DNA of 18,406 nucleotides from Eubacteriales Family XIII. Incertae Sedis bacterium (GTDB lineage Bacteria; Bacillota; Clostridia; Peptostreptococcales; Anaerovoracaceae): NCBI GenBank assembly GCA_031281765.1, contig JAITEX010000150.1, forward strand, positions 1 to 18,406, in the 5' to 3' direction. This document shows positions 9,001 through 12,272 of the stretch, one piece after another. Position 1 is the first letter of the stretch; each line of letters opens with the position of its first letter. The notes beneath the pieces were generated by a model, which had not been told where the DNA came from, did no database searches, and worked only from the letters and a program-made list of their open reading frames with translations. A program made the translations under genes and the position numbers.

Positions 9001-9672
9001 CACGCCGTGAATAATAATAACGGCGCAGGACTCTATCCCGCCGACGAGGATACCCGGCCCGGTCTTCCCCCGGGCAATGCTGTCATCAACGGGGATGACG
9101 GCAAAGACGACCCGCCGGGCGGGGGAGGCGGCGGCAAAAAACCGCCGCAGAGCGGTATCGGCGCGGCCATGCCGGATAGCCCGGGAACCGAAACGGGGGG
9201 CCGGGACATACTACCGGATAGAGACCCGCCGCAATCGAAGCCTCCGGCTTACGTGCCGGACGATACCGGGCCCGGCAGTCAGCCCGCGCCATCTCGCGGT
9301 GAGCCGCCGGTGATGGATTCGGAACCGGTCGATGAAGATGATTACGTATGGAGCCTGTTTTCACTGCTGCTCTCGCTGATAGCCATTATAGCGGCTCTCT
9401 GTCTGGCGCTCCGCGCCGTATTACGCCGGCAGGCCGGCACGTATACGCGCCGCGCGTTGCGCCACATACACCGCGCGCTGACCATAGCGCTGGCTTTCGT
9501 CCCGGGCATCATATGGCTGCTGCTCGACGACCTGAGTCTTCCGATGGCGTGGTTTAACAAGTGGACGCCTCATGTGACGATCGCATTTGCCGTCTTCCTT
9601 ATCGCTTTCATCCTTTTGCCGGTTCATTATCGCCGGGCAGCTATCGATAAAGAGCGCACTGCGGGGACATAA
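1..9672 (+). CDS. Giant multidomain Cna-B/SpaA-type surface protein, 5' end outside window
   Basis: This is the 3' part of a very large surface protein; the frame is open from base 1, so signal peptide and true start lie upstream. The TTG at base 4 has no credible ribosome site and is not taken as the start. Residue n begins at nt 3n+1. In order it shows about nine Cna-B/SpaA-like beta-sandwich domains (to nt 6027), with Lys-containing first strands (VKITK, IHITK, LGIYK) and closing Glu motifs (YIAVETEIPDG, YYLEETRTP, YWIRETAPPDGY). These are the expected partners of intramolecular Lys-Asn/Asp isopeptide bonds. An aromatic-rich unassigned block interrupts them (nt 2481-3405). A block shared with a downstream gene (6028-6762), two DUF11-like domains, two SdrD-B-like domains, a Gly/Pro linker and three C-terminal membrane helices follow. 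No LPXTG is present. The role is inferred as an extended membrane-anchored stalk or adhesin; the ligand is unknown. Confidence 0.9.
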   Translation, partial: GLSQIADIIEKPFPDGKYIIVEDSLTLGAHTYTPASQDSPYTFITKDDGVKVTIEAGKYDCTPTDSTGSSNLYKHASGMLLANRANWSELVIDSRVFDPTAQNPYIGTSAFPFNYRITNIDTKQVWTASQSSGWDPTEAVYRMLLPAGNYMVEAEGPDTAPNRTMVASRASGASQGNSNGVAIKLGSSTTALHDATVSVNPYLNTTDIDMASSQNTVVFVQAYAPTVKITKQSTDTNGGLPGAVFTLYKLNASSNAYEKTNISAVSDGTTHNNVTFPYLSAGEYIAVETEIPDGHASNLDLTVFSGAPASVLASSVPAGITEFSVTQSDYAQSAYAAIQKGVDLTENKVANKLNKNTPAYTIALKARDAVSGADMSPAKFRVYKNTGNDENPIWTPSGDELTTYASGWEMVTDSGGSLRLGPGEYKVVQTGLPDAAAGSYAMTGEAVYFKVDATGLPTLTKWTQQDNQVTTPNGIINYSAFSASTAAKNIQISFGQVKQPGVNFKKFGETNEIRDDKLETIPLHGGQFRVYYYDTAGNKVYIDLDSDKDGVQDTTYAQNDPHRGELAGLYGDTQFDPLKTYYLEETRTPAYQGLDDTLVVYRKNPDIEFKFEPDSDGKTFKAKVKGADGVNGYGKKEKYVSWETSFFKITNYIEPYYIHITKLPVRPVGDTNAKYETGPNSGESLDFGKSQAETGRTPQPGEMTIDYKSQAEKESGWANLHVNNAKFPVYQVDPLTNDLVDADTSTPKIDPLQVLVTATNGTDSVNDALSAQLPPGKYWIQESAPAINFAPPGDFSNMDGGNKYNQSSSLYKNNAASGMGVNIKNPATSPEVDDWSPSSGVKDEKGAGFMIEIPEMPDPDTSDAERTYELVLGNSTRLDSGQSRSPDTWIQVHAWKNGASRLPWSGTAPFNMKWDENANGAGKGAWIEDPSNQVGRLSGVRFHLSPAIYTGTAYTKADLNDPKNYTELPTIDNKHLDNLVSKKKESMVSQWIPISRVFGGAKFEGNASSGFKVTNAVSNPNDPMDVHIDWEAWVGNNPVRFEEAKKLSDPSNHADIKEQPYFGWGVVWVEDRSSLPSVFQAEADSGHFVSYGSFVTGVDGMFSQKQDPYNKASDAYGTNMKGNANAPEITNVRGIGTLEVIKEQLGSQGKRIKGASFNLYRIPDASVAALHAGSPASWNAAGLNGVDYVKTRFTPDTGHFSNLEAVPGGKITTAGDGGFATMTGLKPGYYYLLETDGSASYNTYGQYDIDYPDGAYMPADSNNNAFGKDTEASSKLIGPIEISDRNDSNFIVTVKDKKKASIAIRNWWGNALLYDSSYTGTYGFTAKPADSSAGPYVAAGANPLEIADLADGEYTVKLSALSGDTHFVMNPDVAAGKLTFTVKDGVCMNVKLDGAELDTAQNGNVWKTEADGAITINVNHSVSGALIIRKGGIDAKGALKNYLGTAGADAVPANLTSASFRLEVKDGNAEWSLAASEGSGGILTWDSADFATGMIESLPVGKYRIKEIAVSDPTAWEIDTEWVYFDILPGGGAVYLTNSNRLTGQKQDGTAGNPLQSSVNADVRWFYNRSQSGTLGIYKLNSALSNTNIGGAAFYLYPSADSKNPSGPPVAKLEYGKTTYYSWPQGTPVNADPAQDSSHTDTVDSSFGKFYAATVRGGDYVVREVQTPSEAYALRRGYEPIAVAPGKNGIAVGSFMGYGNAGNVNAIGFLDPQVPTLKVKKTADYPSISGLPAQDKPVAGFPFTLYKRINGVIGDNVFTIYDAQKNPSGNFVEYMTQTSWPGETEGAREYGISAFPIDEEGEYRVIEKSLGVNHDYLGYNPDFEIRGNGTLLGTGNSVFASYNAASNAIDLSYTPRDANSKWESADNLMTVKNPFTGYQVAAKKLDYFTGKPIAGATFTLYATEEDARNETNPVRFAAEAPNTATADPDDLITVMREQKFTTDENGLAYFDPFFLSHNEHSRTYWIRETAPPDGYVTDEWYDARIKKVTVTDNQGSNTAAAIFADGKVDEPKLLAGKFHNALTFSPASATSVNKGSLTTDYVLIPQIGTTSKMLMKNRLPLYGYTITDNDFTFRSGKVGEYTDIKDSVISPNNMPTYKINTVKVKPSFAWASAADEKAGNEKAAVWANVIGIAADGTETARGWQRLTEERTWLIGGSYTGFKVIYSQMDPAGESATDVYGNTAGEAGYWVGTGFVPGEITYNVTFDRFSAMEDQPEITNIQNTAVVTATHGFGANAKVLEKVTAGENIDFDVAARPKMSVTKTLDTVFGHKEDGSMDSSNEKTDLQNKPPESGDYFDYTLTLENDSAEDAGLVYPILIDYFEKDAMTLVGYKLTIPGSSAPYTKSWEGEPDNEWTGFKNHGNAYAVWKFPDLTLGKGEAITVKVRVRLNGIVPRSHILNEAYGTSGVPLAVSGDYPTGASFEAMDMKGSNAVYIGSAANAKYQRPASSANTAAEYYAKLSALGDEDFMQSGGRNLFVRAATDDIPIVPASSVQAQKSVMINDSGIWHTDEDREPVDVGFGDTVTYRLRIQTPAGTETKGLKMYDLLPYTDDSRSTAWNAELLHQFRLTGAYDVNISTVGSPQVAQKSTTSRLTSRESLRTTSFNPGLAEDATAVCFDFAGTTIPGNSIITVEYKLKLVKPGEGGAPETPDIDELLAANALKTAGNSIDASIPFYDRGASQPFTTVEIMKQDAVYLRLRAPSAQITGTVWEDRNINGIRGDSPSARAALAKERADSPDTAMNGVAVKLHKYVGGAEVFKPEAGAAAGSWEETTTSSSGSYSFKDLESSYGTADANAITYRVEVAAPAPEYYFTTKAADAAGSNDSDVFGREKNGAQHKDAGFSSAIPVNTAAVIDAGLYRKSDMRGKVWRDSNRDGRQSPAESGMSGVTVVLQKSADGRVWTTATKYIGGSAPASAVSGLFTGIYALNGLELPYGDTNHYRLLYNKSGVESATRIYRWTAKDRGDDVADSDVTPWKDDLSAPGASTTLDNAIAGPNSNLGYHAVNNNNGAGLYPADEDTRPGLPPGNAVINGDDGKDDPPGGGGGGKKPPQSGIGAAMPDSPGTETGGRDILPDRDPPQSKPPAYVPDDTGPGSQPAPSRGEPPVMDSEPVDEDDYVWSLFSLLLSLIAIIAALCLALRAVLRRQAGTYTRRALRHIHRALTIALAFVPGIIWLLLDDLSLPMAWFNKWTPHVTIAFAVFLIAFILLPVHYRRAAIDKERTAGT
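670..6027 (+). other. Array of Cna-B/SpaA-like domains within the giant surface protein
   Basis: Successive modules begin near nt 670, 1066, 1495, 1960, 3406, 4260, 4714, 5147 and 5626. Each runs from a Lys-bearing strand, through a G-A-x-F-x-L/V-Y type strand, to a G-E/K-Y-x-V-x-E closing strand. The clearest is the last (5626-6027), with GATFTLYATEE, a T-D-E-N-G-L turn and YWIRETAPPDGY. A partial module at the left edge (PDGKYIIVEDSL) and another near nt 330-480 (MLLPAGNYMVEAEGPD) suggest that the array continues upstream. Modules have diverged well apart from each other, so the array is not a recent tandem expansion. Boundaries are approximate. Confidence 0.75.
2481..3405 (+). other. Unassigned aromatic-rich block inside the giant surface protein
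   Basis: About 308 residues that lack the Cna-B signature. It opens with an acidic/proline segment (VDDWSPSSGVKDEKG, then IEIPEMPDPDTSD) and is unusually rich in Trp: WIQVHAWKNG, LPWSG, MKWDE, KGAWIED, SQWIPISRVFGG, IDWEAWVGN and GWGVVWVED. It ends with NAPEITNVRG, where the next Cna-B-like module starts. No family is recognised. Trp-rich beta domains often bind carbohydrate, but nothing here proves that. It is the best candidate for a ligand-binding head inserted in the stalk. Confidence 0.4.
6028..6762 (+). repeat. Dispersed repeat, copy A: 245-codon block in the giant gene
   Basis: Codes for the block from EPKLLAG to NIDFDVAA. The same block occurs at 10951-11685 in the next-but-one gene at a constant offset of 4,923 nt, with no gap. 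Hand alignment gives about 161 identical residues of 245. The strongest stretches are LTFSPASATS, KVxPSFAWASAADE, LTEERTW, IYSQMDPA, GEAGYWVG and EDQPExTNI. At DNA level, tattcccaaatggatccggc is identical in both. No family is recognised; a beta-rich extracellular domain is likely. Confidence 0.9.
6769..8095 (+). other. Two DUF11-like beta-sandwich domains of the giant protein
   Basis: Two modules resemble the DUF11/isopeptide-forming family. The first starts KMSVTKTLDTVFG and contains SGDYFDYTLTLEND and GKGEAITVKVRVRLNG. The second starts VQAQKSVMINDSG and contains VGFGDTVTYRLRIQTP and NSIITVEYKLKLV. Each has the Lys near the first strand and the D/G-D-x-x-x-Y-x-L-x-L strand expected of the family. 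They sit between the duplicated block and the SdrD-B-like pair, as in other long bacterial surface stalks. Assignment rests on pattern only. Confidence 0.6.
8098..9045 (+). other. Pair of SdrD-B-like domains with Asp-rich loops
   Basis: Two modules open with the SdrD-B signature: ITGTVWEDRNINGIRGD (Asp at nt 8131) and MRGKVWRDSNRDGRQSP (Asp at nt 8608). The D-x-N-x-D/N-G loops are typical Ca2+-binding sites of Sdr-type repeats. The first continues with GVAVKLHK and SSSGSYSFKDLESS, the second with MSGVTVVLQKS and GIYALNGLELPYGD, matching the rest of the fold. They are placed nearest the membrane, as rigid spacers are in Sdr proteins. Confidence 0.75.
9046..9345 (+). other. Low-complexity Gly/Pro/Asp linker of the giant protein
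   Basis: About 100 residues of low complexity, including DDPPGGGGGGKKPPQSG, SPGTETGGRD and repeated PP and DD pairs. It joins the last folded domain to the first membrane helix, and is presumably the flexible or wall-spanning segment. The motif SPGTETGG resembles the repeated GSPGTGTVSPE and GSPETGTVLPE motifs in the linker of the small surface protein downstream. Confidence 0.7.
9346..9672 (+). other. Three-helix C-terminal membrane module replacing an LPXTG anchor
   Basis: Three hydrophobic segments are visible: WSLFSLLLSLIAIIAALCLA (nt 9349-9423), ALTIALAFVPGIIWLLL (about 9475-9540) and HVTIAFAVFLIAFILLPVHY (9571-9630). The loop between helices 1 and 2 is strongly basic (RRQAGTYTRRALRHIHR) and the tail is basic. 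The loop between helices 2 and 3 is acidic (DDLSLPMAWFNKWT). By the positive-inside rule this places the large domains outside and the C-terminus inside. From memory, a W-A/S-L-x-N/S-L start and an LPM...DKWT-like loop recur at the ends of clostridial surface proteins; this needs a profile search. Confidence 0.75.
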
Positions 9673-9773
9673 ATTTCTTGCGTACGGCTTCTTTTACTAT
9701 GTGTAAATAGGGAAGCTCATGCAGGTTTTTGCACGGCAAAAATGAATCCGTGTGGGCATAAAAGCGCAAGAAA

Positions 9774-9780
9774 AAGGTGG
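9774..9780 (+). promoter_or_regulatory. Ribosome binding site for the PpiC lipoprotein
   Basis: AAGGTGG ends 4 nt before the ATG at 9785. This picks that ATG over the in-frame GTG at 9752, which has no Shine-Dalgarno sequence and would put a charged stretch in front of the lipoprotein signal peptide. Confidence 0.75.
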
Positions 9781-9784
9781 ATAT

Positions 9785-10795
9785 ATGAAAAAAGGGGTAA
9801 TAAGCGCGTTGCTTATCTTCGGTATGGTATTGTTTACCGCGTGTTCCGACGGCTCGGGCACGGCGGCAACGGTTGACGGAGAGAAAATCAAAGAAAAAGA
9901 TGTGACGGCCCGCATTGAGGCAATGAGGGAACTGTCTCCTGATTATTCAACGAAAAAAGGCTGGGAAGCGGCGCTCAAGCAGGCGTCTCTCACACCCGAA
10001 ACGCTTCGTAAACAGATCATAGAAAATATGGCACGCAACATACTCATCGGTAAGGCTGCGGAAAAAGAGGGGCTGAAAGCCAATGAGAAAGCTATCGACG
10101 AACAGATAGCGTCCATAAAGAAAAACTCAGGGAAAGACAAGGATGGATGGAAACGCCTCCTGGCGTCTTACGGCGTTTCCGATGAGGACGGGCTCCGGCA
10201 GGTTTTGAAAGAACAGGATTTGAACAATCAACTCCGGGAAAAAATTGCGGGAACCAAAACCCCGTCCGAAGAGGAGATAAACGACTACATAAAGAAAAAC
10301 GCCGCGAACTTCGCGGGCAGGGAATCGGCGCAGATACTGCTTACGGCTGAAGACGGTACAGAGGACGCGCAGATGAAGTTGGCGGGGAAAATTCTTGCCG
10401 AGCTGAAAAAGGGCGCCGATTTTGGCGCGCTCGCTAAAAAATATTCACGGGATACGGCTTCTGTAAATCAGGACGGCATGGTCGGCTGGTCCTCGCTTGC
10501 GAGTGTGAAACCGCCTCAGCAATATACCGACGCGCTTAGCAAGCTGAAAAAAGGCGAGCTTTCCAGCCCGGTCAAATCGGACCTCGGCGTACATATCATC
10601 AAATGTCTCGATATATTTGAGCCGAAAGGCGAGGTGAAGCCCGGCGATATTCCAAAGCAGATAGATGAGGCGCTCAAAAAGCAGGCGGTACAAGCGTCCG
10701 GTCAGGCCGTGTATCAGGAATACGTCAATAAACTCTACAGCGACGCGAAAATCGAGATACATACTATGCCGAAAAACGTATCGTATGGCATATAG
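9785..10795 (+). CDS. PrsA/SurA-like parvulin peptidyl-prolyl isomerase lipoprotein
   Basis: An extracytoplasmic folding factor of 336 residues. The ATG at 9785 gives a classic lipoprotein signal peptide (MKKGVISALLIFGMVLFTAC), with the lipobox Cys as the likely lipidated residue. A helical SurA-N-like chaperone domain spans about residues 30-170 and the parvulin domain about 178-275. The latter has VGWSSL and the final strand DLGVHIIK with the conserved His (about residue 270). The usual first parvulin His (HIL motif) is Gln here (SAQILL, residue 183), so catalysis may be altered. It is encoded between two secreted surface proteins rich in proline and beta domains, and probably helps them fold after export; that role is inferred. 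About 110 bases separate it from the gene before it. A prsA gene name is not claimed, as many parvulin paralogues exist. Confidence 0.88.
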   Translation: MKKGVISALLIFGMVLFTACSDGSGTAATVDGEKIKEKDVTARIEAMRELSPDYSTKKGWEAALKQASLTPETLRKQIIENMARNILIGKAAEKEGLKANEKAIDEQIASIKKNSGKDKDGWKRLLASYGVSDEDGLRQVLKEQDLNNQLREKIAGTKTPSEEEINDYIKKNAANFAGRESAQILLTAEDGTEDAQMKLAGKILAELKKGADFGALAKKYSRDTASVNQDGMVGWSSLASVKPPQQYTDALSKLKKGELSSPVKSDLGVHIIKCLDIFEPKGEVKPGDIPKQIDEALKKQAVQASGQAVYQEYVNKLYSDAKIEIHTMPKNVSYGI

Positions 10796-10812
10796 CGCAT
10801 AGCGCATAGAGA
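10792..10812 (+). repeat. Short tandem heptamer repeat at the ppiC-type gene stop
   Basis: ATAGCGC occurs twice in direct succession (10792-10798 and 10799-10805) and is followed by a degenerate unit, ATAGAGA. The stop codon TAG of the parvulin gene lies inside the first unit. A change in copy number would therefore leave the protein unchanged but alter the short spacer to the next gene. Confidence 0.6.
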
Positions 10813-10836
10813 GCGAATAGAGGGTATGTAGGACAG

Positions 10837-10843
10837 AGGGGAG
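10837..10843 (+). promoter_or_regulatory. Ribosome binding site for the small surface protein
   Basis: AGGGGAG lies 8 nt before a GTG start at 10852 and supports that non-ATG start. The codons after it encode a Lys-rich n-region that leads straight into a signal peptide. Confidence 0.7.
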
Positions 10844-10851
10844 TCTTATAC

Positions 10852-12180
10852 GTGAAAAAGCATACTAAGAAAATGACAGGCATATTTGCCTTTGTTATGG
10901 GCATTACCATCATCGGCACGACGTCATTGGCAAGCGCCGAGGAAGATTACGAGCCTGATCTCCTCGCCGGCATATTCCATGAAGAACTGACATTCAGCCC
11001 GGCTTCGGCAACTTCAATCAACAATGGTTCGCTGACGACAAACTATGTCATCCTGCCGCAGATCAATTTTGCCAATATGGGAACCATTGAAAACACGCTG
11101 CCGCTGTACGAATATACGGTCAGGAACGACAGCTTCACGTTCTGGAGCGGCATCGAAGGTTCGTACGTAGACCTGATTGATTCCGCCATAGCGCCGCATA
11201 ATATGCCGAAATATGACATAGGTACGGTCAAGGTAAACCCCTCGTTCGCGTGGGCTTCGGCTGCTGATGAAAGCGCCGGGGCCGATAAAACGGCGGTGTG
11301 GGGGAATGTGATCGGGATTGTCGCGGGCGGTTCGGAAACCTCACTCGGTTGGCAGCTCTTAACGGAAGAAAGGACGTGGCCGGTAGGGAGCGGCTACACC
11401 GGGTTTAAGACGATATATTCCCAAATGGATCCGGCGGACGATACAGCCGTTGACGCCTACGGGAATACGGTAGGCGAAGCCGGCTATTGGGTAGGTATGG
11501 GGTTCAAGCCCGGAAACATCACATTTGATGTGACCTTTGCCCGGTTCTCGCCGAAGGAGGATCAGCCGGAAGTCACCAATATCCGAAATGAAGTGGACGT
11601 GACAGCTATTCATGGCTACGGCGCGGACGCCAAAGTCCTCAACTCGGTGAAGGCGGGGGTCAACATCGGATTTGACGCCGCCGGGCCGCCCGTCGATCCT
11701 CCGGGAGGCGATGACGGCGGCACGGCATCACCGGGAGATTCGGAAAGCGGTACGACACCGCCGGGGAGTCCGGGAACCGGCACAGTATCGCCGGAAGACC
11801 GGGTAAGCGGGAAGGGCCAGTCGGGAGAGAATGATAGCGGTAAGCCGCCCGTCGTTCACCGGAGAGGCGGATACGGCGGAACCACGCCGGGAAACGATGG
11901 CGGTGTATCGGTATCGCAGGGAAGCCCGGAAACCGGCACAGTACTACCGGAAGTCGACGTCAATATGCCAACGGTCGACGACTTCACCGCCGAAAAATCG
12001 CCGCCGCACCCGGCACGGGCAGTGATAGAACCGGTCGATGACGGCTCCTGGAGCCTGCTTTCGCTGCTACTCCCGCTCATAGCTTTTATGACAGCTCTTG
12101 GCCTGATTCTGCTCATTTATTTCCTGGTTTGTAAACGCAAGAAGGACGACGACGGAGATGAAGACGCGGCGCGGTCATAG
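10852..12180 (+). CDS. Small secreted, membrane-anchored protein sharing a domain with the giant surface protein
   Basis: 442 residues starting with GTG. Residues 1-30 are a signal peptide (MKKHTKKMTGIFAFVMGITI, cleavage likely after ASA). Residues 34-278 are a copy of the 245-residue block of the giant protein at 6028-6762. Then comes a Gly/Pro/Ser-rich linker of about 110 residues with two copies of a GSP-x-TGTV-x-PE motif. It ends with one membrane helix starting WSLLSLLLPLIAFM (nt 12049-12129) and a charged tail, CKRKKDDDGDEDAARS. EPVD followed by the W-S-L helix matches the giant's C-terminus, but helices 2 and 3 are missing. It has no LPXTG and no Cna-B domain. It looks like a shortened relative of the giant; function is unknown. 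A display or partner role at the same surface structure is possible. A terminator-like hairpin follows. Confidence 0.88.
   Translation: MKKHTKKMTGIFAFVMGITIIGTTSLASAEEDYEPDLLAGIFHEELTFSPASATSINNGSLTTNYVILPQINFANMGTIENTLPLYEYTVRNDSFTFWSGIEGSYVDLIDSAIAPHNMPKYDIGTVKVNPSFAWASAADESAGADKTAVWGNVIGIVAGGSETSLGWQLLTEERTWPVGSGYTGFKTIYSQMDPADDTAVDAYGNTVGEAGYWVGMGFKPGNITFDVTFARFSPKEDQPEVTNIRNEVDVTAIHGYGADAKVLNSVKAGVNIGFDAAGPPVDPPGGDDGGTASPGDSESGTTPPGSPGTGTVSPEDRVSGKGQSGENDSGKPPVVHRRGGYGGTTPGNDGGVSVSQGSPETGTVLPEVDVNMPTVDDFTAEKSPPHPARAVIEPVDDGSWSLLSLLLPLIAFMTALGLILLIYFLVCKRKKDDDGDEDAARS
10951..11685 (+). repeat. Dispersed repeat, copy B: 245-codon block in the small surface gene
   Basis: Codes for the block from EPDLLAG to NIGFDAAG and aligns gap-free with 6028-6762. 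It begins three residues into the predicted mature protein (EED precedes it), so in this gene the block is the entire folded extracellular part. Differences are concentrated in one stretch of about 20 residues (NFANMGTIENT against GTTSKMLMKNR), which may be a variable surface loop. Confidence 0.9.
11763..11797 (+). repeat. Linker repeat, copy 1 (35 nt)
   Basis: Encodes GSPGTGTVSPE in the linker of the small surface protein. It matches 11919-11953 at 29 of 35 positions by hand count, with gaaccggcacagta nearly intact. It is an imperfect direct repeat within the gene. Confidence 0.7.
11919..11953 (+). repeat. Linker repeat, copy 2 (35 nt)
   Basis: Encodes GSPETGTVLPE, the second copy of the linker motif at 11763-11797. 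A shorter relative, SPGTETGG, occurs in the giant protein's linker at about nt 9178-9201. The linkers as well as the domains may thus share an origin. Confidence 0.7.
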
Positions 12181-12209
12181 ACAGAGATACGTCTAATATG
12201 GTAAGATAG

Positions 12210-12237
12210 TTCTACGCCGTTCCCGGACGGCGTAGAA
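12210..12237 (+). terminator. Terminator-like hairpin between surface locus and housekeeping operon
   Basis: TTCTACGCCGT and ACGGCGTAGAA form a perfect 11-bp stem around the 6-nt loop TCCCGG. It lies 30 nt after the stop of the small surface protein. The downstream tract is only ATTTATTA, not a clean T-run, so termination may be partial. It is followed by a 10-bp palindrome ATTAGCTAAT (12242-12251) and the ribosome site of the next gene. Confidence 0.65.
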
Positions 12238-12253
12238 ATTTATTAGCTAATGT

Positions 12254-12260
12254 AAGGAGA
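12254..12260 (+). promoter_or_regulatory. Ribosome binding site for the CNNM/CBS protein
   Basis: AAGGAGA is 12 nt before the ATG at 12273, slightly further than usual. No promoter with convincing -35 and -10 boxes is visible in the 92-nt gap. Confidence 0.6.
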
Positions 12261-12272
12261 ATACAGACAACT

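Noticed and set aside
9128..9148. GC-rich hairpin (GCGGCGG / CCGCCGC around an A-run) and G-run as terminator, G-quadruplex or slippage site
   Set aside because: It lies inside the coding linker and is explained by consecutive Gly, Lys and Pro codons (GGGGGGKKPP). The G-run is short and there is no T-tract.
9752..9784. In-frame GTG at 9752 as start of the foldase lipoprotein
   Set aside because: It has no Shine-Dalgarno sequence, and it would add a charged extension in front of a complete lipoprotein signal peptide that starts at 9785 with a good ribosome site.
9673..9784. Promoter for the foldase gene in the 112-nt gap
   Set aside because: TTGCGT with TGTAAA at 18 nt, and TTGCAC without a matching -10 box, are too weak to report. 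No clear terminator is visible either.
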